The position numbers were made by a program, and so were the translations under genes. Below are positions 33,421 through 45,529 of a stretch of DNA of 64,000 nucleotides, piece by piece (the first letter of the stretch is position 1; every line of letters begins with the position of its first letter). The notes beneath the pieces are model-generated. The model saw only the letters and a program-made list of their open reading frames with translations. It was not told where the DNA came from and searched no databases. The DNA lies in the NCBI GenBank assembly GCA_018466975.1, contig CM031557.1:2046001-2110000 (forward strand). The letters are read 5' to 3'. Source of the stretch: Sparassis latifolia (lineage: Eukaryota; Basidiomycota; Agaricomycetes; Polyporales; Sparassidaceae).

Positions 33421-35432
33421 CTAGAACTCATGGTACGAACCGGAACTCATGCAGTCAAGCTTCCTTCCAGACCTCTTGAACATCGATTCGCAAGATCCAG
33501 AAGCTGCCGGTATCCCTCCAGTGCACGCCTCGTCACTCTCATCGTCACTTGCAATGATTTTGCAAGCGGCGTGACGCTCTTCGGGTGGCGGAGGACGGTA
33601 GGTAACGATCCGTAATTTCTGTCCGGTGGGAATTGCATCGCGTGAGGGCAAAAGCGAAGGCGGCAACCTGAACCGGCCGGAGCTGCGCACAGATTTGCGA
33701 GCATCACCGATCCTCGAGGGTTCATTGCGCGGTCGCTTCGTCGAAGATAATGTACTCCAGCCAGAGTCGGGGGTTGTAGGAAAGGCAGTGTAAGCATCAC
33801 GCTTGGCATTATGGAGACGTTTGGTAGCACGAGGGGAATGATCAGAGATACTTGTGTGCATGCTTGAGATAACTGAAGATGGACCTGTGGGGTAGAGACG
33901 TTGAGCGGGTAGTGGAATCGCCGATGGCGGGGCACGTCGAGCAGGAGTTAGGTGATCAACAGCGCGCGTATTTGCACCAAGTGAGACTGTCGATGCGATA
34001 GCAAGCATACTACGAGGTTCAATGAGGGCCGGTGAATCGACGTGGAGTGGATATGGCTGGTCGGAGTGGTGGAGTAGACGAGTGTTTGTGGGTGATATTC
34101 GAGATGCAGGTCGGTTACGCAAGGGCGATCGAGTACCGCTGCGCCCAACCGAGCTCTGTTGACCGAGGATACTAAACTTGGTGTCCGGAAAAGCCGCAGG
34201 GACAACACTGCGAGGTAGAGCAGTGGATTCGATATCTTCGGCCTTGAGCACAAACGATGAGGGGCGAGTAACTGTCTGATGAGGAGAATACAGGAGTTGT
34301 GGTGAAACACCAGGACGAAGAAAACGAGCGTAGCACGAAGTCTGCGATGAAACTGAAGGTTTTATCTCTTCAGGCGTAAGGCCAAGTCGTGAAGTAGAAG
34401 CTATCTCTTCAATCTTGCATGTAGGATTTTTCGTAACAGATACAGAGTCGGACAAGATAGGATGTGACGCTGCATGAAGATTACAACCAAGTAGGCATTG
34501 GGCAAGCGTGTATAGGACGTACGTGTTTGCGGGATACTCGTCAGATGAGAGAAAACCTCCTCTTCCGTCACAGTGCGGACGAAGGATTGAGTGCCCACAG
34601 ACGCATCAAGGCAATCAGGGAACCGGTGGCTGTTCGACGGAACATTACTTGAAGAAGTGTGAGCCCCAGATATCGGAATATTCTTGCGTGCGGAAACGGA
34701 TGGAGCAGACGAACGGAACATAGACACAGGAGTTACAGGAGCCAAAGAACGGGTCATTGTATGCGGTGTTTGGGGAACCATAGAAGAAGCATCTTGCGTG
34801 TACAGAGCAGAAGAGCGCAAAACGATGGGCTGATCAGACTGGTTGAAACGAGTATCGGTGAAAGTCGAGGATCGAAGGGTAGGCACTGCACTGCAAGCAG
34901 ATAGCTGGGATGCGACATTTCGATGACGAGCAGACGAGGGAGGGAGACGATCCGACAAGGAAGTTGATGGCGGAGAAGCGACTGCAGGTTGAAAGACCTC
35001 GCCAGGTGGTAGAGTTCTCGGAATAGCGAGTTGCTGAGCGTGCTGCGATGGTACATTCGTACGCCTGGCGCATTGCTTCTCGAAAGCTTCGACTATCTTC
35101 CCGCGTGGTTTCTTCTTTGCGAGCGGGGCTCGAGAACAGGTAGCAGCGGAGAAGTCGACAGGATGGTGCTTGCGAGACGTGGCATTGACTTTGGCAATAT
35201 TCCAGGGATTCGGCTTGTAAGCAGCAGAGTCTGTACGAGAGGAAAGGTCGATATCTCGAAGCAGCTGAGCATCATCAGAGACAGTTGAGGATTGATCATG
35301 AGGTGAGCGGTGAGCGACAGCAGATAGATTAGTAGACGCAACGGTGCCATCGCCATCATTGTCCGAGTCAGAACCAGAAGAGAAATCATAAGCGCGAAGA
35401 TTGAAAGACCAGCCTTGGTGAGAGGACGGCAT
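33421..35432 (-). CDS. Hypothetical low-complexity Ser/Pro/Arg-rich protein
   Basis: There are two exons on the minus strand, 35432-34523 and 34469-33421, joined across a 53-nt intron (34522-34470) with GTACGT donor and GCAG acceptor. The splice keeps frame, giving ...IPQT-PSHPILSDSV... and a product of about 652 residues. The start MPSSHQGWSFNLRAY is the first ATG of a long open frame. The protein is rich in Ser, Pro, Thr and Arg, with a basic stretch KKKPRGK near residue 105 and KRPRNE in the second half, which may be nuclear targeting signals. I see no known domain, membrane segment or signal peptide. The Ser-rich, disordered character suggests a nuclear or scaffold protein, but no function is claimed. 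It is divergent from the FYVE-RING gene, with 675 bp between. Confidence 0.75.
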
Positions 35433-36107
35433 GGACAGCGCTGACGTGATGGACGAGGGTGGTCAAGAGCTGGTCAAGAGCTACCAAAGACGCGACGTGA
35501 TGCACACGGGTGGTGTGCACGACTTTTCCTTTATCCGTACTCCTGCTTGTGCTTGACTTGAACTGGCGACGACACCGACGTCGACGTAGGCAGAAGTGTT
35601 CCCTCCTACACAGCGTGTCTCAATTTCGCGCTATCCAGGCATACGGTACATACAGGACAGAACGGTCACGGTGCTCGCGTTTACGCCGCGTTACGTAATC
35701 ACGTAATTACGCACCTCAGTCACTCGAAGTTTGCTGTCGCACCGAGACTTACATAGGTGATTACCTTCTTTTCACCTAGTTTTATTTCTTTACTGACATA
35801 CAGTAGCATGTGACCGCTCTTTGTCTCTCTTCTAGGTTGGTACTGATACAGTCACTGGTTTGCTATCGCACCGAGACTGAGCATACCGCTTCTTATCTCT
35901 GTTCTAGATTGATCTCGTCCGACATCCGTTGGACGCCTTTCCCCCCTCTCCGCGTACTCGCGATAGAACTAGCAAGTACTACGAATTGCACGGTGGACGT
36001 CAGGTGCGACGCGTCAAACGCGGCCACGTGGCTCGCCTAGAATATACTGGAACTACCACCTCCAAGCTGACCGAGACAAGACATCGACATTCTCATCCAC
36101 CACCATC
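35433..36107. promoter_or_regulatory. Divergent promoter with TTACGTAA palindrome
   Basis: This is the shared upstream region of two divergent genes. TTACGTAA (35691-35698), followed at once by TCACGTAATTACG, is a bZIP-type palindromic site. GACGTCGACG near 35578 and GACGCGTC near 36009 are further candidates. Function is inferred from motif shape only. Confidence 0.4.
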
Positions 36108-37998
36108 ATGTCTGCATCGACTCAAGGGCTACCGCTCCTGAGCGGGCCCCCGCCAGAATACAGCATCAACGAAACATCGTGCCGGAAGTGCGACAAGGAA
36201 TTCAATGTCCTTTTCACCCGGGCGAGGAAGTGCAATCATTGTGGTCAGATCTACCCGCGAGTGCTCTCCATGAGGTGGCGCTGAATACCCCTTGACTGCA
36301 CAGGATACTCGTACTGCCATTCTTGCACGGATTACCAGGCGCTCATGCCGCGCAGCGGACAGGCGTCGGGTTACGACGTTGTGCCGATCTGCGCCTTTTG
36401 TGTCGAGAACCTGACGAGTGAGCACTGGGGTTGCGATGCGAACGTTCAGATGTGCTGAATGATGCAAGCGATCAGTCACTGCTGCAGGCAAGGGCCGTCT
36501 CAAACAGCTCCCCCTGTCGAAGCTGCGCAAGTACGCCGCGGCGTATGGTATCAAGGTCAACGGGGTGGTCGAGAAGGATGACTTCATCGACACGCTTATG
36601 GCAGCAAGGGTGAGCACTCTCCGTCTCATCACTGTCCCCAGGTACGAATCTCAGCACGCGCTTTCAGCTACCGAACGGATGCTTGCCTCCAATTAACGAG
36701 GTCAGTGGCATGCCCTTGTCCGCTTCGCACCTCACCCACACGCAACGATCCAGGAACTGTACCGTAAGTACGCAGTGCCGAACCGCAGGACGGAGCGGCC
36801 GCGCGGGATCTTCACGCGGGCGATGGACGCGATGAACCCGGAGCGCAGCTCGTCGACACAGCCGCCGCCGCCACCGCCACCTCAACAACGACAAAGACCA
36901 TCCTACCAACCTCGCCAGCGCACGACGTCCGGCCCCAGCACGTTCCCGCGGCCGGACCTGGACCCTCGCCTCCGGCCACATCCTCAGCAGTATGCTCCTC
37001 GAGGACAAGCTCGTTCCCAATATCCGCACGCGCGCGCCTCGCCGCGCCCGAATGTGAACGTGACGAGCAACAGCAACAGTCAGAGCCGTGGGCGCGCGGC
37101 GTCTGCGGGGGCACGGACGGTGCCACACACGACGACGTCGCCGGCCCCGCCGGTTCCGACGCTTGACGAGCTGCTGGAGATGCCGGTGGAGCGGGTGGCG
37201 AGGCTGTCGATCGGGACGCTGAAGGCGGTGCTGTTCCAGAACCATGTGAACGCACGGCTGGTGGTGGAGAAGGCGGAACTGGTCGCGAAGGTGTGCGCGC
37301 TGGTCGAGGACGAGCGGGAGGAGCGGGCGAGAAAGGCGGCGGAGGAGGAGGCGGAGGAGGAGGAGGTGCGTCGGCAGGCGGCGGCGGTGCAGGAGACGGT
37401 GGTGGGGGACAGTGAGGACGAAGACGAGGTGCTGAGCCGGGTGCTGGAGGAAAGCCGGCGGATGGCGGAGGAGCATGAGTGGGCGCAGGCCGAGCACGAG
37501 GAGCAGATGCAGGCTGACCCTGATGCTATGGAGGTGGATGAGGATGAGCCTCGGGAGGACGAGGACGAACACGATGCAGGGGTTCATGCAACGGCCGCTT
37601 CTGCACCTGTGACACCGCCGGGAGCGTCTTCCGATGCACCACAGACACACGCGATGCCCGCTACCTCCCCATCAACACCACAAGGCACACATGCCGCTGC
37701 TCCGCATACGCGGCTGTCCCCAGCCCCTCAGGCGATGGCGGCTCGCCTGGAACGTACGGGGATGTGTGTCATCTGCCAAGATGAGGAGGCGAATATTGCG
37801 ATCGTGGATTGCGGGTGCGTTATTTAATTTATCGCATATAGGTTTTGGACCATCTGACGGCTGTATGCGTTCTGCGACAGACATATGGCGATGTGCCGTG
37901 CGTGCTCGGACCTCATCATGCAGAGCACACGCGAATGCCCCCTCTGCCGCACGCGCATTGTTACGGAGTCGCGGCTACTGAGGATATTCAAGACTTGA
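36108..37998 (+). CDS. FYVE-RING E3 ubiquitin ligase
   Basis: Six exons: 36108-36243, 36304-36417, 36488-36609, 36668-36700, 36754-37814, 37881-37998; 527 residues. An N-terminal FYVE-type zinc finger (about residues 22-80) shows CRKCDKEFNVLFTRARKCNH, CGYSYCHSC and CAFC; it may bind endosomal or vacuolar phosphoinositide, but the R(R/K)HHCR basic patch is changed to ARKCNHCG, so lipid binding is uncertain. A short helical segment (LPLSKLRKYAAAYGI, SAP-like) follows, then LPNGCLPPINEELYRKY. A disordered middle leads to a C-terminal C3HC4 RING: MCVICQDEEANIAIVDCGH, then CRAC and CPLCRTRI. FYVE-plus-RING order is that of yeast Pib1 and animal CARP/rififylin ligases. Exon 4 is only 11 codons. Intron lengths are 53-70 nt. 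Confidence 0.85.
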
Positions 37999-39109
37999 GC
38001 GTGTGTCGAAGCAGTGGAATGCTCGTGAAGTCCAGGTATTTATCGTTCCCTCGTACCAGGTCAAACATACAACTTGTTGTACAGTACACTATTACTGATA
38101 TACCTTGCGCCACGGTGTCTACGATCAGTAGCTAATTAGCTGCGCGGTCTACACGGCTTAGACCACAAACATTCGTCAACGACTTCAAGTTAGGCCACAT
38201 CAATGTTTGTTTCCCAATGCCTGAAGGAGGCCCGTGAGGACTCAGTGATATCTCGCCGAAGTGAGCCGCCGCTGACAGCGCTCACCTTAGCATACCTACC
38301 ATTCTTGGGATCTCGCCTTCCCCTTATGGCATGCCACTTACATTTCCTTCGTTATCTCTTAGGAGCGTCCTCTGCGCTGGACTAATAATCAAAGGTCCGC
38401 GACAGACGGTTGATATATAAGGAGGTCGGCCGTCAAAAGGAGGACTGTGCATCTTTCCCCCAAAGTCTCATGTTCTCTCTAAGCTGCGTTCAACGTTGAA
38501 CCTACTAACTCTACAACTCACAAGTTTAACAAGACCTAAAACGACGCGCAGCGACCCCCCGCTCCCTGGGAAGCACCGTTCACTGCCTGAGTTACACTGC
38601 CGCTACTGCTCGAGGCTCATGCTGTGTTGACTTCAGGCACTTCTACCGGTCCAGGGCATCCACACACTATGCATGTTCATCGCAAGATGCACTCAGAAAT
38701 TTCCACCCGTATAGTGGCGCGGTTTTCCCCTTGTGCATTTGCGCCGCTTCACAGGTGATCAGAGGTGATCGCCACTATTGTACTTTTATTCACACGTCCC
38801 TTCAGCCAACCTTCAGTCCTACCAAGAGACATGGAAAATGGCGGTGCCAATGGAGGTGTGAGCCAGATATGGTTAGGATCATGCCTCGCGCTTCGAGCGT
38901 GACGTCGGGTGGAGCGCAGCGGATTACCGAAATAGGCAGCCAGGAGGCATACAGACTCGGGGTGCCTGGTCGATTTTTGTTCAATAACTCCTCGTGCTGG
39001 GCGACCCGAATTCGAAACGCCCGTCCGCTCCTTTCGATCGGACAGACTATTTGTCCCCTTCATATCTTCCACCGACTGCTCCATCTTTCATCTTTCACCC
39101 TCGACGACC
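37999..39109. other. Intergenic region with a TATA-like motif
   Basis: A 1.1-kb gap. TTGATATATAAGGAGG (near 38410), followed by a pyrimidine-rich run and possible introns, could be a promoter with a long spliced leader for the downstream channel gene or a separate noncoding transcript. No coding exon is recognised. Confidence 0.35.
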
Positions 39110-42100
39110 ATGTTCGTGTTCCGTTTGCCCCATCGCTTGCTCGTTGGCTGACCCCTCTTACAGGTCGTCGGGTAACTCAATATCGAACGCCCAAAGCTCG
39201 ACTACCGCCACTTTTGTCACTGCTCTCGTTTTCAATGCCGCAGTTTTTGGCATAGAGTTAGCCGCCTTCACCGCAGTCCGGCCGTATTTCCCTGCCATCT
39301 ATCAGCCGAGAACATACATTCCTCCAGAAAGGCAAGTCTTCTAGTTGCGGCGTCTTTGTAGACGCTCATATCTCTCTCAGTCGTCGTTCGAAGCCGCTAG
39401 GGCAGCAGTTCTACATCTGGCCGTGGTCCCTCTACAAAGCCGATTACAGAGATATACAGGTTCAGAATGGCCCGGACGCATACTTTTTTGTGCGCTTTCT
39501 CCGCATGATGGTCCGCATCCTCCTCCCGGTGTGGCTTATTTCCTGGGCCGTCCTCCTGCCGTTAACTGCGGTGGGCACCTCCGCCACCGGTCTGAATCGG
39601 TTCAACTTTGGCAGCATCAGCGTGGACAATCAGACGCGGTATGCGGCGCACTTGATCCTTGCGTGGATTTTCACTAGTACGTGGCCCGTAGTCTTATCGC
39701 CCGTTCGTGTGCTTATGTTCCGTAGTCTGGATATGGTACAATCTTCGCCAGGAAATGTCGCACTTCGTCACAACGCGGCAGCGGTGGCTCATGGACCCGG
39801 CCCAAGCGTCGTCTGCTCAGGCCAACACCATCCTCGTCACCGGCGTGCCTCAGCGGTACCTGAGCGAGGCAGCTTTACGAACCCTGTTTTCGTACCTGCC
39901 GGGTGGTGTCCGTCAAGTCTGGGTCAACAGGTAGGTGCCATGGATCGTGTGCCTTGTACAGAACTGACACTTTTCCAGGGATCTCAAGGAAATGCCCGAC
40001 CTGCATGACCGTCGCATGGCCGCGTGCAACCAGCTTGAGTCGGCAGAAACGAGCCTGCTCAACACCGCCGCGAAGCTGCGCAACAAGAAGCTGAAGAAGG
40101 AGGCTAAGACAGCAAAGAAGGCTGGGAAGAAGAGCCTTGACAGCACTACGGATGTGCGCCCGCTGACCCGCGAGAGCATCCCGGACACCGAACGCGGGGA
40201 CGTTGCCCTTGCGGAGAAACTGGTACCTCGCGGGAAGCGCCCCACGCACCGGCTCCCTCTATTGTCATTCCTTCCGTCTCTTCCCCTCGTTGGGAAGCAG
40301 GTCGACTCCATTGATTGGGCGCGCGAAGAGATCGTCACTACGTCGGCTGCGCTGCACGAGTGTCGCCGCACGCTTGCAAAGGATGTCGCCCGCACATCCG
40401 CTGCACCAGTCCCTGATGACGATGAGGGGAACAGCGTCAAGCCGGACCAGTCGCAGACGTACCCTCCTCTCAACTCGGCGTTCATCTTGTTCAACCAGCA
40501 GGTTGCTGCCCATCTCGCTGCCCAGACACTTACCCATCATGGACCGTATCGGATGGCATTCAAGTCCATCGGTGTCGCGCCCGATGACGTCATTTGGGGC
40601 AATCTGAACATGAACCCTTACGAGATGAAGATCAGGGTTGCCATTAGCTGGGCAGCTACTATCGGCCTGATCATTCTCTGGGCCTTCCCAGGTGCGTATT
40701 TTCTGTTGCCAGTCCAAAGGTGCGCTCTAAGTTTGGGTCATTAGTGGCTTTCATCGGCGCGGTCAGCAATATCCATTCCCTTTGCGCCACCTACAGCTGG
40801 CTCTCGTGGCTATGCTCGCTTCCGCCCGTCGTGGTCGGCATCATCACCGGTATTCTGCCGCCCGTGTTGCTCGCCGTCCTCATGATGCTCCTCCCGATCA
40901 TCTTGCGGTTGATGTCCCGCTTTGAGGGTGTACCGCAGCGCACCGGAATCGAGCTCAGCCTTATGCATAGATTTTTCCTCTTCTTGGTCATCGTAAGCAA
41001 TCTCAAGTCTCATGTTTGCGTTGACGCTCATTAATATTCAAACGCAGCACTCCTTCCTGATTGTAACTATTAGTTCTGGCATTATCGCCGCTCTCCCCGG
41101 TCTTGTGAAGAATCCCTCGTCGGTCCCCACGCTCCTCGCTCAGAACCTTCCCAAGGCGTCGACTTTCTTCCTTACGTACGTTCATACATTTGAAGTGTAC
41201 TGACAAGCCAGCTCACCGTGATATCAGTTATATCATCTTACAGGGTCTGAGCGGAACGGCGTCGGGTTTCCTGCAGATTGTCGCGCTCGTCATCTACTAC
41301 TTGAAGCTATTCATACTGGGAAGTACGCCGCGCTCGATTTATAGGAATAAGTACACACTGCGCTCGGTCAATTGGGGCACATTGTTCCCCTCAACGACGC
41401 TGCTGGTCGTCATCAGTACGTTGACTTCTTCTCTCCTCGTCGTACTGACTGACGCTCTGCTATGGTCTGTGTTGTGCTCTCGCAGCGCTCTCTTATTCGA
41501 TCATCTCGCCCATCATCAACGGCCTCGCTTTTGCGACTTTCGTCCTGTTCTTCTTCCTGTACAAGTACCTCTTCCTTTATCAGTACGAGCAGCCGCGAGC
41601 GAGCGAGACCGGCGGCCTCTTCTTCCCGATTGCCATCCAGCACGTCTTCGTTGGGCTGTACCTCCAGCAAATCTGCCTGGCTGCGCTGTTCTTCCTCGCG
41701 CAGGACGCGAATAAGAAGCCCAGTGCGATACCCGAAGGCGCGCTCATGGTGGTGCTGATCGTGTTTACGGTGTGTTCCTGATTTTCCCGTGTTCCCGCCA
41801 TGCGATGAGCCATCGCTGACTGACGACGGCACTGCAGGCGTTCTTCCATCTCGTCATGAACAACTCATTCGGGCCGCTGATTAAATACCTGCCGCTGACA
41901 CTCGCGGACCAGGCCATACCCGTGCCCGACGAGAACCGCGCAGCCGCGGAGCGCCAGCTGGATGACCAGGCGTCCGTGCACAGCGTCAACCCCGAGAAGC
42001 AGCGCCTGCGCGACGGATCGACTGACACCGCGCCGAGCCAGGACGCCTACGCCAAACGTGCAGAGACCGTCGAGGAGGCGGAGCGCGGCGCGCCCTGTGG

Positions 42101-42359
42101 GTCCGGGGACGTTGACGGTGGCGTGGACTCGATCAAGGGCGTGGACGAGGAGGACGGCCCGAAGGACTTCTACCACCCCGCGAGCGTGGACCCTCAGCGG
42201 GTCATTTGGATACCACAGGATGCACTTGGCCTTGCTGTCGTAGAGGAGGAGGCGATGAGGCAGCGGGGCATATTGGTGTCATCGAGGAATGCGGAGATGG
42301 ACGCGAAGGGAAACGTTGATATCCAGGGGCCGCCGCCGGACCAGCTAGAGGCCAAGTGA
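39110..42359 (+). CDS. CSC1/OSCA/TMEM63-type stress-gated cation channel
   Basis: Ten exons in the model: 39110-39111, 39164-39331, 39381-39676, 39726-39930, 39979-40691, 40745-40992, 41048-41175, 41228-41415, 41486-41769, 41838-42359; 917 residues. N-terminal RSN1 membrane segments include TATFVTALVFNAAVFGIELA and VRILLPVWLISWAVLLPLTA, with AAHLILAWIF as a third. A cytosolic RRM-like loop (VTGVPQRYLSEAAL, then Lys-rich, then PPLNSAFILFNQQ) follows, then the multi-pass channel core (NPYEMKIRVAISWAATIG to SFLIVTISSGIIAALPGL and onward) and an acidic C-terminal tail. This family conducts cations, including calcium, on osmotic or membrane stress. The only ATG that fits the frame is split by the first intron (AT|G). 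The second intron is GC-AG (AG|GCAAGT). Otherwise introns are 48-70 nt. Confidence 0.9.
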
Positions 42360-42823
42360 GGCCATGCTACGCGAGCCTCTGACGTGCGGGAACTTCCTCA
42401 CACGCGGAAGGGAGTGCTGGATGCTTTATTGGACATAGTGGAGATGAGTTGCAGTCGGTGGCGGTCTCTTGCCTATTTGTTTGGACTGCGTGCTCACCCG
42501 GCGTCGTCATGTCATGATAGATAATTCTGCTTGGATTTCTTGGAACTTGTAGCATATCAATATTTCAATTCTTTTGACACAGTCCTGCACTGGCCATGGG
42601 TGCACTCGGGACTCACCTGCATTCGTTTGCAATATGCGGACAGAGGAGTCGTACAGTATGCTGCGTACCGCCCGTGCGGGTCACGTCGGGTCTTGGCTCT
42701 GGATACTGACGACGGAGGGCCCTGATGTGAGGGTCTGCAGAGGACCTACACAGAGTGCGCCCGGAGGTGCGTATTAAGGTTTAAGCATATGAGTGCCACT
42801 TACTTTCGACCCCTTTCTTGCAG
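42360..42823. other. Intergenic region
   Basis: The stretch holds the 3' end region of the channel gene and the promoter of the small downstream gene. No distinct element is recognised. Confidence 0.4.
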
Positions 42824-43902
42824 ATGTCTTCGTCCACCCCTGCACCACTGCCATCAGAGCAGTCTTTGTCCGACCCACCTCCTCGTTACACGAGCAGTCG
42901 TGTCCATCCTTATTGCCCAACCTGCGCCTGTCCTCCACCACCTCCTGACTATAGGACTGTACAGACTGAAGATGAAGACCATGAGTGGGCCTCCCTGCAT
43001 CCAAGTATAACCCGCAACTTTGACTCTATTAGTTCAATGACACTGACCCTTCCATTGACGGACTAATCCGTATTCGATTTTTTGACTATGTGCTCGCAGG
43101 ACCTTACCAGCATAGAGAACTACTCTTTCCTCTCGCTGGGGATGGGTTTCTGGACTACAAAAGTTCTCGCTGAGACTTTAGAGGTCAAGGAAGTTATGGT
43201 GTGCCACAATCCCTCTTATTCATAAATAGGAAACTCTGCTGAATACGACTGTTAACTCCAAAGATTCCAGTGCCTCTCCTAACTCCTCTTCGAGAATCGG
43301 CGTATTTCGTTAGGGAAGCAGTCCGGCTGAGCGGTTACGTGCCAGTAGCTGGTTTGTATCCTCAGCTCACGTTATGCCACCGAGCTGCTGGACGTGTGCG
43401 CGCTCCATGCTGATGTATTCATATCTTAGAATTCAGCCGTAATGAGACGGAAAAGTTCCTCTACAGCCTCTTCCTCCCCGGTCGAATGTCCGCGTGCGAT
43501 GGTATCCTTCGCCAGGCACCGACATGTCGCTGTTTGAAGAGGCACTGGAGGAAATCGATGTGCATGCGTGTCTCTCCCTTGGAAGCATTGCTCGGAAGCA
43601 CGGCATTCCGCACGTCCAAGTCTTTAATCCTTGCACGCTGCAGCGCATTCGCACTAAATTCATGGGCGTCCTCCATCCTCTGGAACGATCTCGTGCTATG
43701 GGCATCAGGGCATTTATTGCGGTCACCGGTGAGGCCATTTCAGAAACTCCATCTTCCAATGTGCTGTCGCTTATCCTGATAAAACTTTCGCCTTGCAGAT
43801 GCGACGGTACCCCTCCCCGTAGCAAGCATAAGTGATGTGCAAATTAATCGGGAGGCAGGCAGCGTTTGGCGTGATGGTAATGATCAGATCGTTCCAACCT
43901 AG
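42824..43902 (+). CDS. Hypothetical small protein (gene model uncertain)
   Basis: A likely model has exons 42824-43004, 43116-43198, 43264-43351, 43430-43501, 43540-43728 and 43799-43902. The first exon reads MSSSTPAPLPSEQSLSDPPP with HPYCPTCACPPPPPDY, a Cys/Pro-rich start. Later exons read NYSFLSLGMGFWTTKVL, PVPLLTPLRESAYFVREAVR, FSRNETEKFLYSLFLPG, EALEEIDVHACLSLGSIARK and ATVPLPVASISDVQINREAG. All junctions keep frame, but the first intron is chosen among alternatives and the fourth would be only 38 nt. The end is also open: a further splice at GATG/GTAATG (43875) would replace the last residues. No domain is recognised and no function is proposed. Confidence 0.4.
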
Positions 43903-44275
43903 CTTACTATCCACCCCATTACCGTTGAAGCATGGCGGAACTGGTCTGTTGACCCGCGGTGTCGGTAGGGTGCGCTACTTCATTCACATCAGGGTACGAG
44001 GCCGGACGGAGGCTCCTATTTTCATAGATACCTCGATTAACAGAAATTGACTACACTGTACTCATTCGAAAGAGCATGCATGGCAGCAACGCGAACCCGG
44101 CGAGCGGATGCTGCTATGATATCCAGTGTTGCCGGACGTCGGCTTTTTTCTATCGCTGAGGGATCTGCGAGGCATAGATTTCCGACGGTTAATATCCACC
44201 GCGGCACCGTAACAGGTGTGAGCAGAAATAAAGTATCAAAACGACGTGGCCGAAAATAAATGAAGTTCAGGCGTG
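43903..44275. other. Convergent intergenic region
   Basis: This lies between the 3' ends of the small hypothetical gene and SEC20. A possible extra exon of the former (GCATGGCGGAACTGGTCTGT, about 43928) lies here. Nothing else is seen. Confidence 0.35.
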
Positions 44276-45529
44276 TTACAATTCATCGTGCGTACTAGAT
44301 TCCACGCCATCCGAAAATTCAGGTCGTCCAGAAAAACCTGGAGATGGTGAGGAGACTGTAGATGCGCTGGATGTACCCAGTATATCGAGAATTGAGGTAT
44401 CCAAAGGAGGCAGACTCTCATCCACAGCTTCTGAGGGATGTACGGCCAAGCTGGTCGCTGTAGCTGCCACAGAGGAAGCTGTCAGCACCGCGGTCGACGC
44501 CGCCTCTACGACTGTTTTCAACAAGACCTCTCCTTCCTCCATCCGCACCAGCCCCGCGTCCCCGCTAAAGTCTGGGATGAAGCGTGTCCACCAGAGCGCG
44601 ATCCGCAGGCCGCGGTCAACGAGGCGCTGCTTAAGGATGAAAAGCACGACGAGGAGGAAGAAGGCGAGCCCGGCGAGGATAAGTAGGCGGTCCAGCCAGT
44701 CGGACTTCTCGAGCGCAGTTATGAGCTGCTTCGAGGCCGACATGAGGCCGTCGAGCACGTCGTGAGTGGAGGAGGTCGAGCGGAGAGCTGCAGTCGATGA
44801 ATCTGCGTGCAGCAATAGTTAGTGCGGTCGGAACGGATACAGATACTTGGAGCTCACCGAGAAGTTGGCTTGAGAGGACCGAGCGCTCGAGCTCACCCTG
44901 CATGAGGTTGATCGTGCGCTGTAGTGCTTCCGTTACGTCGCTATTAGCCTTCATGAGTGCGTCTTCGCTGTCATCCTGTTAGCGAAGGCCTCGGTAGAGT
45001 CGAATGAAACACTGACGTGACTTTCTCATTCAGAGTCTGTTTCTCCGTCACAGCAGACGAGCGCAGGAGCTCTTCTCTACTCGACAGCTGGTTTGCGTCA
45101 ATCACGCGTTTCGATGCGAGCACGGCAGCCCGAGTGTCTTTGCGCAGACTGCACAGGGTGAATGTTCACGCGAAAGACAACGCAGCACCGCGCTCACCTC
45201 GTCAGAGCATCGCGGAATTCGTCAACAATTTGCCTGAGCTCCTGCCGATCGCGCTCGCTCGCCTGGTCGTCCACTGCGATGTCAAGAATCTATTCAGATG
45301 GTTTTGCAGCGCGTCACGGACAGGGCGGAGCACGCCTTACCTCGATATGCCGGGTGAATGCATCCAGGTCCTCACGCAGTTCTGTCGCGAGCTGCTGCTG
45401 GACCGCGAGCGGGCCCTTGCATGTCCGCAGGCGGGGTATCTGAAAGTCCGCGATGTCCTTCTGTTTCCGTTGTACGGAGGCTATGAGAGATGTTGTCCCT
45501 TCGTCGAGCATGCTGGGAATGGGTGGCAT
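44276..45529 (-). CDS. SEC20: SNARE protein Sec20 (BNIP1 type)
   Basis: Five minus-strand exons, 45529-45341, 45289-45198, 45148-45022, 44975-44858 and 44802-44276, give 350 residues. The N-terminal half is helical (STEP: LDEGTTSLIASVQRKQKDIA; ERDRQELRQIVDEFRDAL; DTRAAVLASKRVIDANQLSS). The Sec20 SNARE segment follows: STSSTHDVLDGLMSASKQL and ITALEKSDWLDRLLI, leading into the membrane anchor ILAGLAFFLLVVLFILKQRL (about residues 215-240). A Ser/Thr/Glu-rich tail of about 100 residues follows the anchor; in yeast this position is lumenal. With Ufe1, Use1 and Sec22-type partners the protein acts in retrograde Golgi-to-ER fusion. It ends in HDEL (STHDEL), the ER-retrieval signal also present on yeast Sec20, which supports the assignment. 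Introns are 46-55 nt. Confidence 0.92.

Noticed and set aside
36664..37650. A 328-codon open frame on the minus strand
   Set aside because: It is antisense to the long FYVE-RING exon, is Arg/His/Leu-rich in the way GC-rich antisense frames are, and has no domain.
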